IMG/VR virus record: IMGVR_UViG_3300044834_000101
Location: 1 to 51,323 of that record
Origin: a virus
Direction: 5' to 3' (one strand)
DNA length: 51,323 nucleotides
Positions within the stretch are counted from its first letter, which is position 1; each line of letters begins with the position of its first letter. A program made the translations under genes and the position numbers. Of the stretch, positions 1 through 7,354 are shown one piece after another. A model generated the notes under the pieces. It saw only the letters and a list, made by a program, of their open reading frames with translations, was not told the DNA's origin and made no database searches.

Positions 1-228
1 TCACGAGGTCCTCCCAGCGTCGATCGGCATGCCCTCGAAGAAGCCCCCCTCGTCGCCTAGCCATCCCTTGAAGCACGCGAGGGCAGCGTCCGCAGCTGAA
101 CGCCCCGAGAAGCCGTGCCAGCCGCTCGAGGACGTGGCCACGTAGCGCTCCTGCGTCACGTCGTAGTGGACCTTGCAGGACACCGCGATGTCCGGGCCGC
201 TCAACTGGAACCTGCCTAGATCGGTCAT
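1..228 (-). CDS. Hypothetical protein, 75 aa
   Basis: I do not recognise this protein. It is small, has no membrane segment and contains one aromatic/Gly patch (SSGWHGFSGRSAADAALACF). The ATG at 226-228 is preceded by a strong purine-rich Shine-Dalgarno (AAGGAAGGGAG), and the stop is the first codon of the window. It is the last visible gene of the leftward early operon, and its start overlaps the stop of a tiny upstream ORF by 4 nt. Confidence 0.55.
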   Translation of the reverse strand: MTDLGRFQLSGPDIAVSCKVHYDVTQERYVATSSSGWHGFSGRSAADAALACFKGWLGDEGGFFEGMPIDAGRTS

Positions 229-299
229 GCACTCCCTTCCTTCTCGTCGACGGGGTCGAGACAGTACGCCCGCGCCTCGGCGCGGGTCACGAAGTCCAC
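225..299 (-). CDS. Possible 24-aa mini-protein
   Basis: A 75-nt ORF with a GTG start at 297-299, one base after the stop of the upstream 85-aa gene. Its TGA overlaps the ATG of the next gene (ATGA). This is the junction pattern seen throughout the operon, which argues that the stretch is translated. The product (MDFVTRAEARAYC...) has no recognisable family. It could instead simply be a spacer carrying the next gene's ribosome-binding site. Confidence 0.35.
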   Translation of the reverse strand: MDFVTRAEARAYCLDPVDEKEGSA

Positions 300-300
300 G

Positions 301-558
301 TCATCCGGCCAGCCCACGCTTCTCAGCGATGGAGTCGCAGCGCCGGCAGCGTCGAGAATCCCCTTGGCCGTAGCGGTGCCACGGGATTCGGACACCGCAC
401 AGCGTCACCTCGGCGCCGTCGAGCGCCCGGTGCTGGAGGGACCACCGCCGCATGAAGTCGTGATCGGGAGCGGTCGTGCGCCACGACACCCGCTCAGCCA
501 CTTCGTTCACGACGTCCCCATCCAGCAGAGCCCGGTCACGAGCCGCTCCGGTGGCCAC
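301..558 (-). CDS. Small CxxC-containing hypothetical protein, 85 aa
   Basis: A short protein ending in a region with three cysteines (LCG, then RRCRRC). Such a pattern is common in small phage zinc-binding proteins, but here the spacing gives only a partial zinc knuckle. The C-terminal part (from WRTTAPDHDF on) reads like real coding sequence; the first about 25 residues are less certain and an internal start is possible. It overlaps the end of the upstream coiled-coil gene by 23 nt. Function unknown. Confidence 0.5.
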   Translation of the reverse strand: MATGAARDRALLDGDVVNEVAERVSWRTTAPDHDFMRRWSLQHRALDGAEVTLCGVRIPWHRYGQGDSRRCRRCDSIAEKRGLAG

Positions 559-889
559 GGTTCACGCCCTGCTGGAACGCTTCGAGCTTCGCAGCCTCGA
601 TCCCCGCCTCCAGCTCGGCGCAGCGAGCCTCGGCCGCCTGTCTCTGGCCCTTCAGTTCGCCGATCCGCTCGAGTGCTCTCCGGGACTGCTGGAGCCGTGC
701 CTCTCGTTCCGTGGCGAGCAGGTGAGGGGCAGCGGCTTCGAGGATGAGTCTGAGTTGGTCCTCCGCGTCAAGTCGAAACGGCTGGTCCGGATGACAGGCC
801 GGGAGATCCGAACGCCAAGCGATGCGCTTGAACTCAGCCAGTGCCGCCTCTACGGCTTTTTCGGTGATCGGGATACGGGGCTCAGGCAT
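536..889 (-). CDS. Coiled-coil hypothetical protein, 117 aa
   Basis: I chose the ATG at 887-889 (MPEPRIPITEKAV) because it overlaps the preceding stop (882-884) and because residues upstream of it are low-complexity Arg/Ser. The N-terminal part resembles the short helical proteins often seen in phage early operons. Residues about 60-110 (EREARLQQSRRALERIGELK and following) form a predicted coiled coil rich in Ala, Glu and Arg. No enzymatic motif is visible. Function unknown. Confidence 0.55.
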   Translation of the reverse strand: MPEPRIPITEKAVEAALAEFKRIAWRSDLPACHPDQPFRLDAEDQLRLILEAAAPHLLATEREARLQQSRRALERIGELKGQRQAAEARCAELEAGIEAAKLEAFQQGVNRGHRSGS

Positions 890-1070
890 CGTGATCCCTG
901 AACACCTTGACGCCGCCGACGCGCCGGTCGTGGAACGTGTTCTCGACCGTCGACTCGTCAAAGTTGCCGTTCCGGAACTTCTCGCGCGCCTGCTGGGCGC
1001 TTTCAGCGACGACGACGGCCTGCATCTTGTTCTCGATGCGCCACTCGACTATGTACCGGCGCTCAGCCAC
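882..1070 (-). CDS. Hypothetical protein, 62 aa
   Basis: A small protein starting MAERRYIVEWRIENK, with a predicted beta-strand/helix/strand pattern (YIVEWRI ... AVVVAESAQQAREKF) like the small alpha/beta proteins frequent in phage early operons. It overlaps its upstream neighbour by 8 nt and its downstream neighbour by 8 nt, which supports operon membership. No function can be assigned. Confidence 0.55.
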   Translation of the reverse strand: MAERRYIVEWRIENKMQAVVVAESAQQAREKFRNGNFDESTVENTFHDRRVGGVKVFRDHDA

Positions 1071-1452
1071 GGCCTGCTCCCTTGTCGAAGTCGGCCAGAC
1101 GACGGAGCTTGTCCATCAACAGTCGGTCAGGCTCCCCCCACTCCACAGTGGGATCGGTCGCGCTGATCTCGTCCAGTTCGTCGCCCCACGACATCGCCAC
1201 CACTAGTTCCTCCGGGGTTAGCTGCTCAACCTCCGAAGCCGAACGGGCGGAGAGGGCGGCCACGACCCCATCGAGTCGAAACGTGATGCGATCTAGGTAC
1301 GCCTCAACCTGTGGATGCGCGGGCCGCAGCCGGTTCGCGTCGACTGCCCATCCCGCAGCTTCGTTCACGAGGTCTGCCACCAACACGTTCAACTCGGCCA
1401 TCGTCAGCTCTACCTCGGCCCTGGCCTCACCCGACGCGTCGTCAGGCTTCAT
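1063..1452 (-). CDS. Hypothetical acidic protein, 129 aa
   Basis: The start is taken at the ATG 1450-1452 (MKPDDASGEARAEV), which overlaps the end of the upstream gene; the longer open frame upstream is a basic shadow sequence. The product is mostly helical and acidic. It contains no cysteine motif, signal peptide or membrane segment. I do not recognise the family. Confidence 0.55.
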   Translation of the reverse strand: MKPDDASGEARAEVELTMAELNVLVADLVNEAAGWAVDANRLRPAHPQVEAYLDRITFRLDGVVAALSARSASEVEQLTPEELVVAMSWGDELDEISATDPTVEWGEPDRLLMDKLRRLADFDKGAGRG

Positions 1453-2212
1453 CAGAATCACCTTCTGGTAGATCCATGAACGCCCTACCCAGGGCATCGG
1501 CCATCGCTCGAACCTGCGCTTCAGCGGTCGCAATGGCCCGGTCGGCTCGCGCCCTATCTTCGCCTTCAAGGCCCTCCGACGCCTCCGCGAGCGCCTCTGC
1601 CAGGCCCATCGTCACGGCGGCATACCGATGACATAGCTCCGCCAGCGCGCTCACACGCTGGTGTGAATGGAGCATCGCCCGAAGACTTGCCCGCTCAGGC
1701 ATCGGCTCCCCCTTGTCGGTGGCGGCCAGGCGCGAGGGTTCGGGGCGTCGGACGAGTGCCTCGGGGACTGGGCCAGGGTCCGTCTCGGGACGGTGCACGC
1801 GGTGGCGTGGCGGCGCCGTTTCCGCGCGTTCTTGCGGCGGCGGGTGCTCGAGGCCCTGCCGCGCGGCCTCCGTGGTGGCGCTCACGGGCACCATGCCGTG
1901 CTTGTGCGCCAGCTGGGCCATGATCAGCCCGCCAACGCCCCTGGTGTCTCCGCGGATCAGGCTGAACGCCTCGCCGCGGATCAGCCGGCCCACCTCGTCG
2001 CACAGCTCGAGGAACAGCGGCGACGAGTTCGACCGGCCGTCGTGGGCGGTCCAGTCGCCGGCGCCGACGGGCGGGACTACCACCCACCCGTCGGCCACCG
2101 TCTCGGCGAGCGCCGACCTCCACACCTCTTCCAGGGCGAGCCAGCCCTTTTCGCCAACGCCGGTCTTCGCGGCGATCTCCTCGAGGAACTCTCGTGCGTG
2201 GTCGGCGCTCAT
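1442..2212 (-). CDS. Hypothetical protein, 256 aa (possible internal start near 1702)
   Basis: The frame starts at the ATG 2210-2212 (MSADHAREFLEEI), 5 nt after the stop of the lipoprotein gene. Residues 1-125 look globular. Residues about 125-170 are a Pro/Arg-rich linker, and the last about 86 residues (from MPERASLRAM) form a helical, Ala/Glu-rich domain. A purine-rich AAGGGGGAG lies just before that internal ATG, so the C-terminal domain could also be made as a separate protein. No known domain was recognised in either half. Confidence 0.55.
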   Translation of the reverse strand: MSADHAREFLEEIAAKTGVGEKGWLALEEVWRSALAETVADGWVVVPPVGAGDWTAHDGRSNSSPLFLELCDEVGRLIRGEAFSLIRGDTRGVGGLIMAQLAHKHGMVPVSATTEAARQGLEHPPPQERAETAPPRHRVHRPETDPGPVPEALVRRPEPSRLAATDKGEPMPERASLRAMLHSHQRVSALAELCHRYAAVTMGLAEALAEASEGLEGEDRARADRAIATAEAQVRAMADALGRAFMDLPEGDSDEA

Positions 2213-2217
2213 GCGGG

Positions 2218-4680
2218 TCAGCCCCCGAGGAACGCGTCCCTGACGGACGTGCCCCACGTGGTTGGCGTCGCGTTGTCCGTTCCGCAGTTAGGCGGCGTCT
2301 GCCCGGACTGGCAGGTCATCGCGTTCGCGTCGAACCACGGCCCGAACAGGAACGCGACGGCGCCGGCGTAGTTCTCCTGTGAGGCGAAGCGCCCGGCGAA
2401 GAAACTCGCCGCGGCGGCCGACCAGGTGTCGCTCACCGTGGACGGGTCGCCGTTGTAGTTACCGAACTCGCTCTCGAAGATCAGGTGCTTGATCTGGGAG
2501 CCGCCCGCCCCGGACGCCCACGAGGTGCCGTTCCACACCTTGCCGGTGTACTGCGGCGCGTAGTCATGCTTCGCGAATACCAGCTGGTGCTTGCCGCCCA
2601 TCCCCGCCCGGGCGGCGTCGTAGGTTTCGAGGCCGGAGTACCAGGTGTCGTCGTAGCCCTGGCCGCCGGTGCCCGAGTTCGCCCACCAGATCGGGTCGAT
2701 CACGAGCGGGCCCTTGTAGCCGATCGTTTCGCGGAAGTAGAGGATCGACGCCCTCATGTTCGCGTCCCACTGCGCCCACGTGACGTTGTTCGGCTCGTTC
2801 GTGACCTCGTAGATGACCATCGGGTCGTCGCCGAGGGCGGCATGGATGTCGGCGAACATCTGGTGGACCCGGAAGCCGTTGCCCGCCCAGTCGGCGTCGT
2901 CGAACGTGCCGTCGAGCGCGTCCCAGCTGGTCGGCATGAAGTACATGCCGCGGCCCACGACCTCGTCGCGCCAGTCCTTGATGCGCTGGATGATCTGCGC
3001 CTTCGTGAGGTTTCCGGTCGCCGAGCTCGGCGCCGAGTTGTAGTCGTCCGCCAGCACCCGGAAGCGGACTACGTTGGCGTCCCAGCCCTTGATCGTGTCG
3101 GCCACGGCGGCACGGTTCGTGTACTGGCTCGCGCCGAACGTGGTCGTGATGGAGTCCTGCAGCCCCCAGACGTTCACCCCCTTCAGCCGCAGGCGTTGTC
3201 CGGTCGGCGAGCCGACATGGAGCGTGGCCGGAGTGCTGCCCGACGACGGGGCGACGACAGGCGCCGCCGCCGCCGGGTTTCCTCCGAGGATGTTTCGGCA
3301 CGCTGTGGAGTACGCGCCCTTGTTGGTCTCGTCGACGAGCAGGCACCCCATGAACGACTCGCGATTGTTGTTCGCGTTGTGGGCCTGGTTGTCGTGCGCC
3401 TGGTAGATCATCAGGTCGCGGAGCCGGCTTGCGTAGTCCGACTTCATGAGGTTGACGCTGTCCGTGAGCAGCGTCCCGGCCTCGGCGTAGGTCGGGTCGA
3501 GCGGGAACCCGAAGTTGCCGGGGCTCGACGGCCACGAGTCGCACGGGTCCGCCGGGCAGTCCGACGCGAGCCCGTATTCGGTCACGTCGATCGGGATCGC
3601 CGTAGAGGCGCCCTCAGCGTTCGTGTGCGAGATCAGCGCATCGATCTTCGCCTCGAACGCCGCTTCCGGCCCATACGGATGGACCGACCAGCCTCCCACC
3701 GAATCGTCAAGATCCGGCTGCGACACGAACATGTTGTGCACCCACTGGTTGCCGACGCCGCCGTTGTCTGCCTGCACCAGCAGGTCGACGTCCTTGGGTG
3801 CGATCGCCGCGGCCGCCTGCTCCGCCCGGGTCGCGTACGTCTGCGCGAGGGTGGCGTAGGAGGCTGCGTTGTACCAGGCGCCCTGGCACGGTCCTGAGCC
3901 GACGTTGTGGCCGTACTGGTAGCAGTACGACGTCTCGTTGCCGAACTCGATCTGCTGCACCGCGAGGTGGCCGTCGCTGCGTGAGGTGTAGAACGAGCCG
4001 CCAGGCCCGTACGTGTCGGCCCAGTCAGCGAGATTCTCTGCCTCGGCCTGCGTCGGCGTCCGTCCCTCGAAGCCGGCGAGCAGCAGCACCCGCACCCCGC
4101 GATCGTTGCAGTAGTCCATGAGGTTGTTCATGGCGGTGCCGGGCTCGGTCGCGATGTCGAACTCGACGCGAATGTGCTCCGCGCCAAGGGACTGCGCCGC
4201 ACGGCACGACTTCTGGTTGTCCGCTGTGGTCACCACACCGGGCGCGAACAGGTGGGTGGTGAACGTCTCGTAGCTCGTGCCGCCGTTCGACCCGGACGAG
4301 TCGGTGAAGACCTCGGACCCGTTGGTGAACTTGAACCCGACCCGGAACTGGTAGGTGGTGCCGGGCTTGAGGCCGGCGACGTCGTCGCTCAGTGGCGAGT
4401 CGCCGGATGCGGGTAGTCGCGAGGGGCACGGATCCGGGTCGGTGCCCGCGTCCGCGCCGTCGGCCAGCACCGGCGTCAGGTCGCCGCGAGTCCATGGCGT
4501 CGTGCCCGATTCGCGGTACTCGAAGAACAGCCAGCCGGCGTCGCCGGTGTCGCAATGGCCGACGCCGGTGAGCTTCGCCGTGGTGGCCTTCACGTTCGTC
4601 GCGCCGGTCGTGTGGCCCTGACAGGCCGCGGTGAGCAATGCGATCGCGAGGGCGATCGCGAGCAACAGGTACTTCCTCAT
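2218..4680 (-). CDS. Secreted lipoprotein with two clan-A glycoside-hydrolase-like domains
   Basis: An 820-aa protein starting MRKYLLLAIALAIALLTAAC: a lipoprotein signal peptide with lipobox Cys20, so a surface-anchored product is predicted. The start sits behind a perfect GGAGG. Residues about 25-140 resemble a fibronectin-III fold. Residues about 150-470 look like a TIM-barrel glycosidase, with a candidate acid/base in IEFGNETSY (about residue 247) and nucleophile in DVTEYGL (about 368). After an Ala/Pro linker, residues about 490-810 resemble GH5 (cellulase/mannanase-like), with VTNEPNN (about 627) and LIFESEFG (about 737) supplying the two glutamates. The substrate cannot be read from sequence. 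It is much larger than its operon neighbours and may be a moron acting on the host surface. Confidence 0.85.
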   Translation of the reverse strand: MRKYLLLAIALAIALLTAACQGHTTGATNVKATTAKLTGVGHCDTGDAGWLFFEYRESGTTPWTRGDLTPVLADGADAGTDPDPCPSRLPASGDSPLSDDVAGLKPGTTYQFRVGFKFTNGSEVFTDSSGSNGGTSYETFTTHLFAPGVVTTADNQKSCRAAQSLGAEHIRVEFDIATEPGTAMNNLMDYCNDRGVRVLLLAGFEGRTPTQAEAENLADWADTYGPGGSFYTSRSDGHLAVQQIEFGNETSYCYQYGHNVGSGPCQGAWYNAASYATLAQTYATRAEQAAAAIAPKDVDLLVQADNGGVGNQWVHNMFVSQPDLDDSVGGWSVHPYGPEAAFEAKIDALISHTNAEGASTAIPIDVTEYGLASDCPADPCDSWPSSPGNFGFPLDPTYAEAGTLLTDSVNLMKSDYASRLRDLMIYQAHDNQAHNANNNRESFMGCLLVDETNKGAYSTACRNILGGNPAAAAPVVAPSSGSTPATLHVGSPTGQRLRLKGVNVWGLQDSITTTFGASQYTNRAAVADTIKGWDANVVRFRVLADDYNSAPSSATGNLTKAQIIQRIKDWRDEVVGRGMYFMPTSWDALDGTFDDADWAGNGFRVHQMFADIHAALGDDPMVIYEVTNEPNNVTWAQWDANMRASILYFRETIGYKGPLVIDPIWWANSGTGGQGYDDTWYSGLETYDAARAGMGGKHQLVFAKHDYAPQYTGKVWNGTSWASGAGGSQIKHLIFESEFGNYNGDPSTVSDTWSAAAASFFAGRFASQENYAGAVAFLFGPWFDANAMTCQSGQTPPNCGTDNATPTTWGTSVRDAFLGG

Positions 4681-4747
4681 GGGACACCTCCACTTGGGGT
4701 TTGGGCCCAGGTCGCGCATGGCGGCGCGCGGCCGGGGATTTGCGTGT

Positions 4748-4761
4748 GGCGCAGCTGCGCC
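4748..4761 (-). other. Perfect 14-bp palindrome after stop codon
   Basis: GGCGCAGCTGCGCC directly follows the TAA stop of the duplicated zinc-motif gene and precedes the lipoprotein gene. It could be a short hairpin, but no T-tract follows, so a terminator is doubtful. The rest of the 81-nt gap carries the lipoprotein's GGAGGTGTCC ribosome-binding site. Confidence 0.3.
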
Positions 4762-5058
4762 TTACATGGTCAAGGGCTGCCCCCCCTGCGATTCGCCCCC
4801 CTCGTCCAGTGCGCCCTCCAACAGGACGCGCGCGAACGCCTCCTGGTCGCCGCGAGCGGCGCGGCAAACCAGGCAGCCGCAGCCGGACGGGTGCTTGAGT
4901 GCGGTCGAGGCGGTCGCTTCCTTCAGCACAAGGACGCGCGCGAACGCCTCCTGGTCGCCGCGAGCGGCGCGGCAAACCAGGCAGCCGCAGCCGGACAGGT
5001 GCTTGAGTGCGGTCGAGACGATCGCTTCCTTCAGCACCAGCAGCCCGATCGGGATCAC
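4762..5058 (-). CDS. 98-aa protein built from two near-identical zinc-motif repeats
   Basis: The GTG start at 5056-5058 overlaps the upstream stop as GTGA. The protein is a tandem duplication of a 36-aa unit, each copy carrying SGCGCLVCRAARGDQEAFARV, so each repeat offers a CxCxxC cluster suited to metal binding. An acidic tail follows. The repeat is almost perfect at the DNA level, implying recent duplication. It sits between a wHTH-like protein and the lipoprotein gene. Function unknown; a DNA- or protein-binding adaptor is possible. Confidence 0.6.
   Translation of the reverse strand: MIPIGLLVLKEAIVSTALKHLSGCGCLVCRAARGDQEAFARVLVLKEATASTALKHPSGCGCLVCRAARGDQEAFARVLLEGALDEGGESQGGQPLTM
4823..5038 (-). 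repeat. Tandem duplication, 2 x 108 bp
   Basis: Unit 1 is 4823-4930 and unit 2 is 4931-5038. Both begin AGGACGCGCGCGAACGCC and end CTTCAGCAC on the plus strand and differ at only a few positions. The period is a multiple of three, so the reading frame is kept and the encoded CxCxxC module is doubled. Confidence 0.9.
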
Positions 5059-5369
5059 ACCCCCAGCCGCCTTTGCTCTCCCGGCTGCACCAGGTCCTCG
5101 AGGCCCTGCCGCAGGTAGAAGCGGCGGGGATGCCGGGCGCGCGGCTCGGTCGAGTAGATCATCGGCTCGCGGCCGCCGCCGAGCGGCGGCCCGTTCGCGT
5201 GCGAGGATCGGCGGCACAGATCCTTCAGCAGCGAGCGGGCGCGCTCGATGCCCATGCCGGCCTCGGCGGCGACGTCACCGAGCAGTTTTCCTGAGCGGCT
5301 GTCGTGGGCGTCGAAGCGGGCCAGCGCGGCGATGATGCGGGCATGGTCCTCGGTGACGATGCCGCTCAT
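5055..5369 (-). CDS. Winged-helix-like DNA-binding protein, 104 aa
   Basis: It starts MSGIVTEDHARIIAALARFD with ATGA coupling to the upstream nucleotidyltransferase gene. Residues about 30-60 (LLGDVAAEAGMGIERARSLLKDLC) fit a helix-turn-helix, followed by a beta-wing-like segment and YSTEPRARHPRRFYL, as in MarR/wHTH-type small phage proteins. There is no effector domain. A role in transcription control is inferred from the fold only. Confidence 0.55.
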   Translation of the reverse strand: MSGIVTEDHARIIAALARFDAHDSRSGKLLGDVAAEAGMGIERARSLLKDLCRRSSHANGPPLGGGREPMIYSTEPRARHPRRFYLRQGLEDLVQPGEQRRLGV

Positions 5370-6154
5370 CGCGCCTCGCCCCGGGCGTGCAGGGCCTCGT
5401 GCACGACCTCGACGCACAACTCGTTCACGCGAGCGTGGTCGGGCTGCACCGGTAGCGTCGACCGGTCGTAGGCGTCGTCGGCGCGGCGGAACAGCCGCTC
5501 GGCCTCGGCCTTCACCCGCTCGAGCGGCCACTCGCCGCGCTTGATCGCGACCAGCTCTGCAGCGTCGTGGCGCTGCACGTACAGGTGGCCGTCGTTGAGG
5601 AACTCGATGCCCTGCCGCAGCAGCCGGATCAGGTGTGAGGCGTTCTTCGTGTCGTACCCGAACTGCTCGACGAGCGCCCGGCGGCGGTCGCCCATGTAGC
5701 CCTTGTAGACGCCACCCTCGATCGCCTGCAGCTGGGCGGCGGCGTAGTGGGTGAACGAGCGGTACACGTGGCGGCCGACGAACACGTCGCGGTTGCGGAT
5801 CAGGATCTCGCCCGCGGGCGTGCGCTTGAGGTACAGGTTGTCGGGCAGCCAGAGGATCGATAGGACGTTCGGGTTGCCCTTCTCGAGCATCTCGGCCACC
5901 TTGCGGATCTCGTAGATGACGATGTCCCACGGGTCGCGCACGAGCTCGACTGTGCCGCGCGATCCGAACTGGGCGAGGCCGTAGTAGTGGTCGAGCGGCG
6001 GCACGCAGAACGCCATCACGTCCTTGTCGTCGACCGACGTCGGGTCGCGACCAGGCAGGTAGGTGCCGTGCGCGATCGAGCCGCGGTAGGCGACCAGGAC
6101 GCTCCAGACGTTCAGCCCGGGCTCGAGGCGCCACACCGTGCGCGGGATGCTCAC
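5366..6154 (-). CDS. Nucleotidyltransferase-fold protein (RlaP/DUF4269-like group)
   Basis: A 262-aa protein, GTG start overlapping the upstream stop. The N-terminus contains YRGSIAHGTYLPGRDP and VDDKDVMAF. This matches the G-S helix followed by paired acidic residues of the DNA-polymerase-beta-type nucleotidyltransferase fold, as in the PF10127/RlaP group often carried by phages. The remainder is helical, including a stretch with ILWLPDNLYL and KGYMGDRRRALVEQFGYDTK. Family members are linked to RNA repair or modification, but substrate and role here are unknown. It lies among helicase, nuclease and ASCH genes, so a nucleic-acid or anti-defence role is plausible. Confidence 0.7.
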   Translation of the reverse strand: MSIPRTVWRLEPGLNVWSVLVAYRGSIAHGTYLPGRDPTSVDDKDVMAFCVPPLDHYYGLAQFGSRGTVELVRDPWDIVIYEIRKVAEMLEKGNPNVLSILWLPDNLYLKRTPAGEILIRNRDVFVGRHVYRSFTHYAAAQLQAIEGGVYKGYMGDRRRALVEQFGYDTKNASHLIRLLRQGIEFLNDGHLYVQRHDAAELVAIKRGEWPLERVKAEAERLFRRADDAYDRSTLPVQPDHARVNELCVEVVHEALHARGEAR

Positions 6155-6573
6155 GCGCGCGCCTGCCCGGCCTGCAACCGGTCGAGGTCGGCCAGGACGG
6201 ACGCGCGGAACGCCGCCGCATCCTCGGCGCGCCAGCGTATACCCGCGTCGGTGATGCGCCACCACTTCTTGCGGTACCCGTCGACCTCAAAGTCACGGAC
6301 GAACCCGCGCTGCTTGAGGTAGCGCAGCGCCATCCGAACGTCCTCATAGAGGTCGTGATAGGCAAGGTTGGCGCGGCCGTTCTCACAGTCGGGTGCCGGG
6401 CCGTGGGCCAAGTAGCTGAACTGAGGAAGGTCCTCCCGGCGGAGCCCCCACCCGACCGCCACGATCCGCTCGACGTCCGGCGGGTCATCGCACCCCCCCC
6501 GATCGTTCGCGAGTACCCGTAGCACCACGAGCCTCCGCTCGAGCGCCCGTGAGCCGGCGTTGCCGAGCCTCAC
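6151..6573 (-). CDS. Hypothetical winged-helix-like protein, 140 aa
   Basis: The GTG start at 6571-6573 overlaps the ASCH gene's stop (GTGA). The C-terminal half (ALRYLKQRGFVRDFEVDGYRKKWWRITDAG) looks like a winged helix: helix, turn, recognition helix, then a two-strand wing ending in WRITDAGI, a pattern typical of PadR/MarR-like small regulators. The N-terminal half is not recognised. Neighbours and tight coupling indicate a member of the early operon. Confidence 0.55.
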   Translation of the reverse strand: MRLGNAGSRALERRLVVLRVLANDRGGCDDPPDVERIVAVGWGLRREDLPQFSYLAHGPAPDCENGRANLAYHDLYEDVRMALRYLKQRGFVRDFEVDGYRKKWWRITDAGIRWRAEDAAAFRASVLADLDRLQAGQARA

Positions 6574-7070
6574 GACGCCACCTCGTCGAACAGCGTCAGG
6601 CCGTCCTCCCACTCGAACAGGCCCTGGCCTCGCGGCGCAGCCAGCGCCGGCGGGTCCAGGCATAAGACGTCCTCGAGGACCCATGCCCAGCGGCCGGCGG
6701 TGTAGTCGCCGAACGCGTACTCGTCGGCGTCCCAAACCCGGAGCCGCTCGCCGGCTTCGGCCGTGATGGGCGCGCAGCGCGCGAGCCGCACGGTGCAGAC
6801 GATCACGCCCCGCGGCAAGGCGCGCTCGAGCGCCTTCCCGGTCGGCGCGCCGGCGTACGCGTCGGGCACCAGGTGCCGCAGCGCGCTACCGAACGGCTCG
6901 GTGTCGAGGAGGTCGTGAAGGTCGCCCTTCGACAGGCCGCCCTTCGTCGCGTAGATCGCGATCCGCTCCCCGAGGATCGTTGTCGGCGTCGGCCACGACC
7001 GCGTCTCGACCCTTTTCGCGCCGCACGCCACCAGTGACGCCCACGGCTGCCAGAGGGGGAGCGCCTTCAT
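6570..7070 (-). CDS. ASCH-domain protein (PUA-like fold), 166 aa
   Basis: It begins MKALPLWQPWASLVACGAKR followed by VETRSW, the hallmark of ASCH domains (LxLxQPWASLI...G.K..ETR.W). These are PUA-related RNA/nucleotide-binding folds common in phages. The ATG at 7068-7070 overlaps the upstream stop, and the longer open frame upstream is shadow. ASCH proteins are thought to bind RNA or act on modified nucleosides; the exact ligand is unknown. The domain fills almost the whole protein. Confidence 0.85.
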   Translation of the reverse strand: MKALPLWQPWASLVACGAKRVETRSWPTPTTILGERIAIYATKGGLSKGDLHDLLDTEPFGSALRHLVPDAYAGAPTGKALERALPRGVIVCTVRLARCAPITAEAGERLRVWDADEYAFGDYTAGRWAWVLEDVLCLDPPALAAPRGQGLFEWEDGLTLFDEVAS

Positions 7071-7354
7071 GCGCACACCCTCACGTTTGGAAATCGGTTC
7101 TCGAGCAGGGTCTGGCCGTAGGGGGTGACCCGGTACTCCCGCCACGGCAGCCAGCGGTCCGCGTCGCGACGCTCGAACAGCGGGAGTTCCTCGCGGCATA
7201 GGCGGCCGAGCCACGCCGCGACCTGCTGCGCCGACGCGTCGAAGCCCAGCGCAGCCAGCTGGTGGCGCACCTCGTCGGCGGCCTTCCACCCGTCGCGGGT
7301 GTACTGGCCCGGCAGGCCGGCGAGGACGAGGATCACCTCGGGCGGCCGCGTCAT
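7067..7354 (-). CDS. Hypothetical winged-helix-like protein, 95 aa
   Basis: It starts MTRPPEVILVLAGLPGQYTR with an ATG overlapping the helicase stop (ATGA). Residues 30-90 (ADEVRHQLAALGFDASAQQV ... LPLFERRD ... YRVTPYGQTLLENRF) resemble a winged helix that ends in the typical YRVTPYG strand. No catalytic motif. It is placed between the SNF2 helicase and ASCH genes. Confidence 0.55.
   Translation of the reverse strand: MTRPPEVILVLAGLPGQYTRDGWKAADEVRHQLAALGFDASAQQVAAWLGRLCREELPLFERRDADRWLPWREYRVTPYGQTLLENRFPNVRVCA

Noticed and set aside
2485-3897. 470-codon open frame opposite the lipoprotein gene
   Set aside because: Arg/Val-rich shadow of the glycosidase frame without motifs.
4823-5038. CRISPR-like repeat
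   Set aside because: Only two adjacent 108-bp units without spacers; it is a coding tandem duplication.
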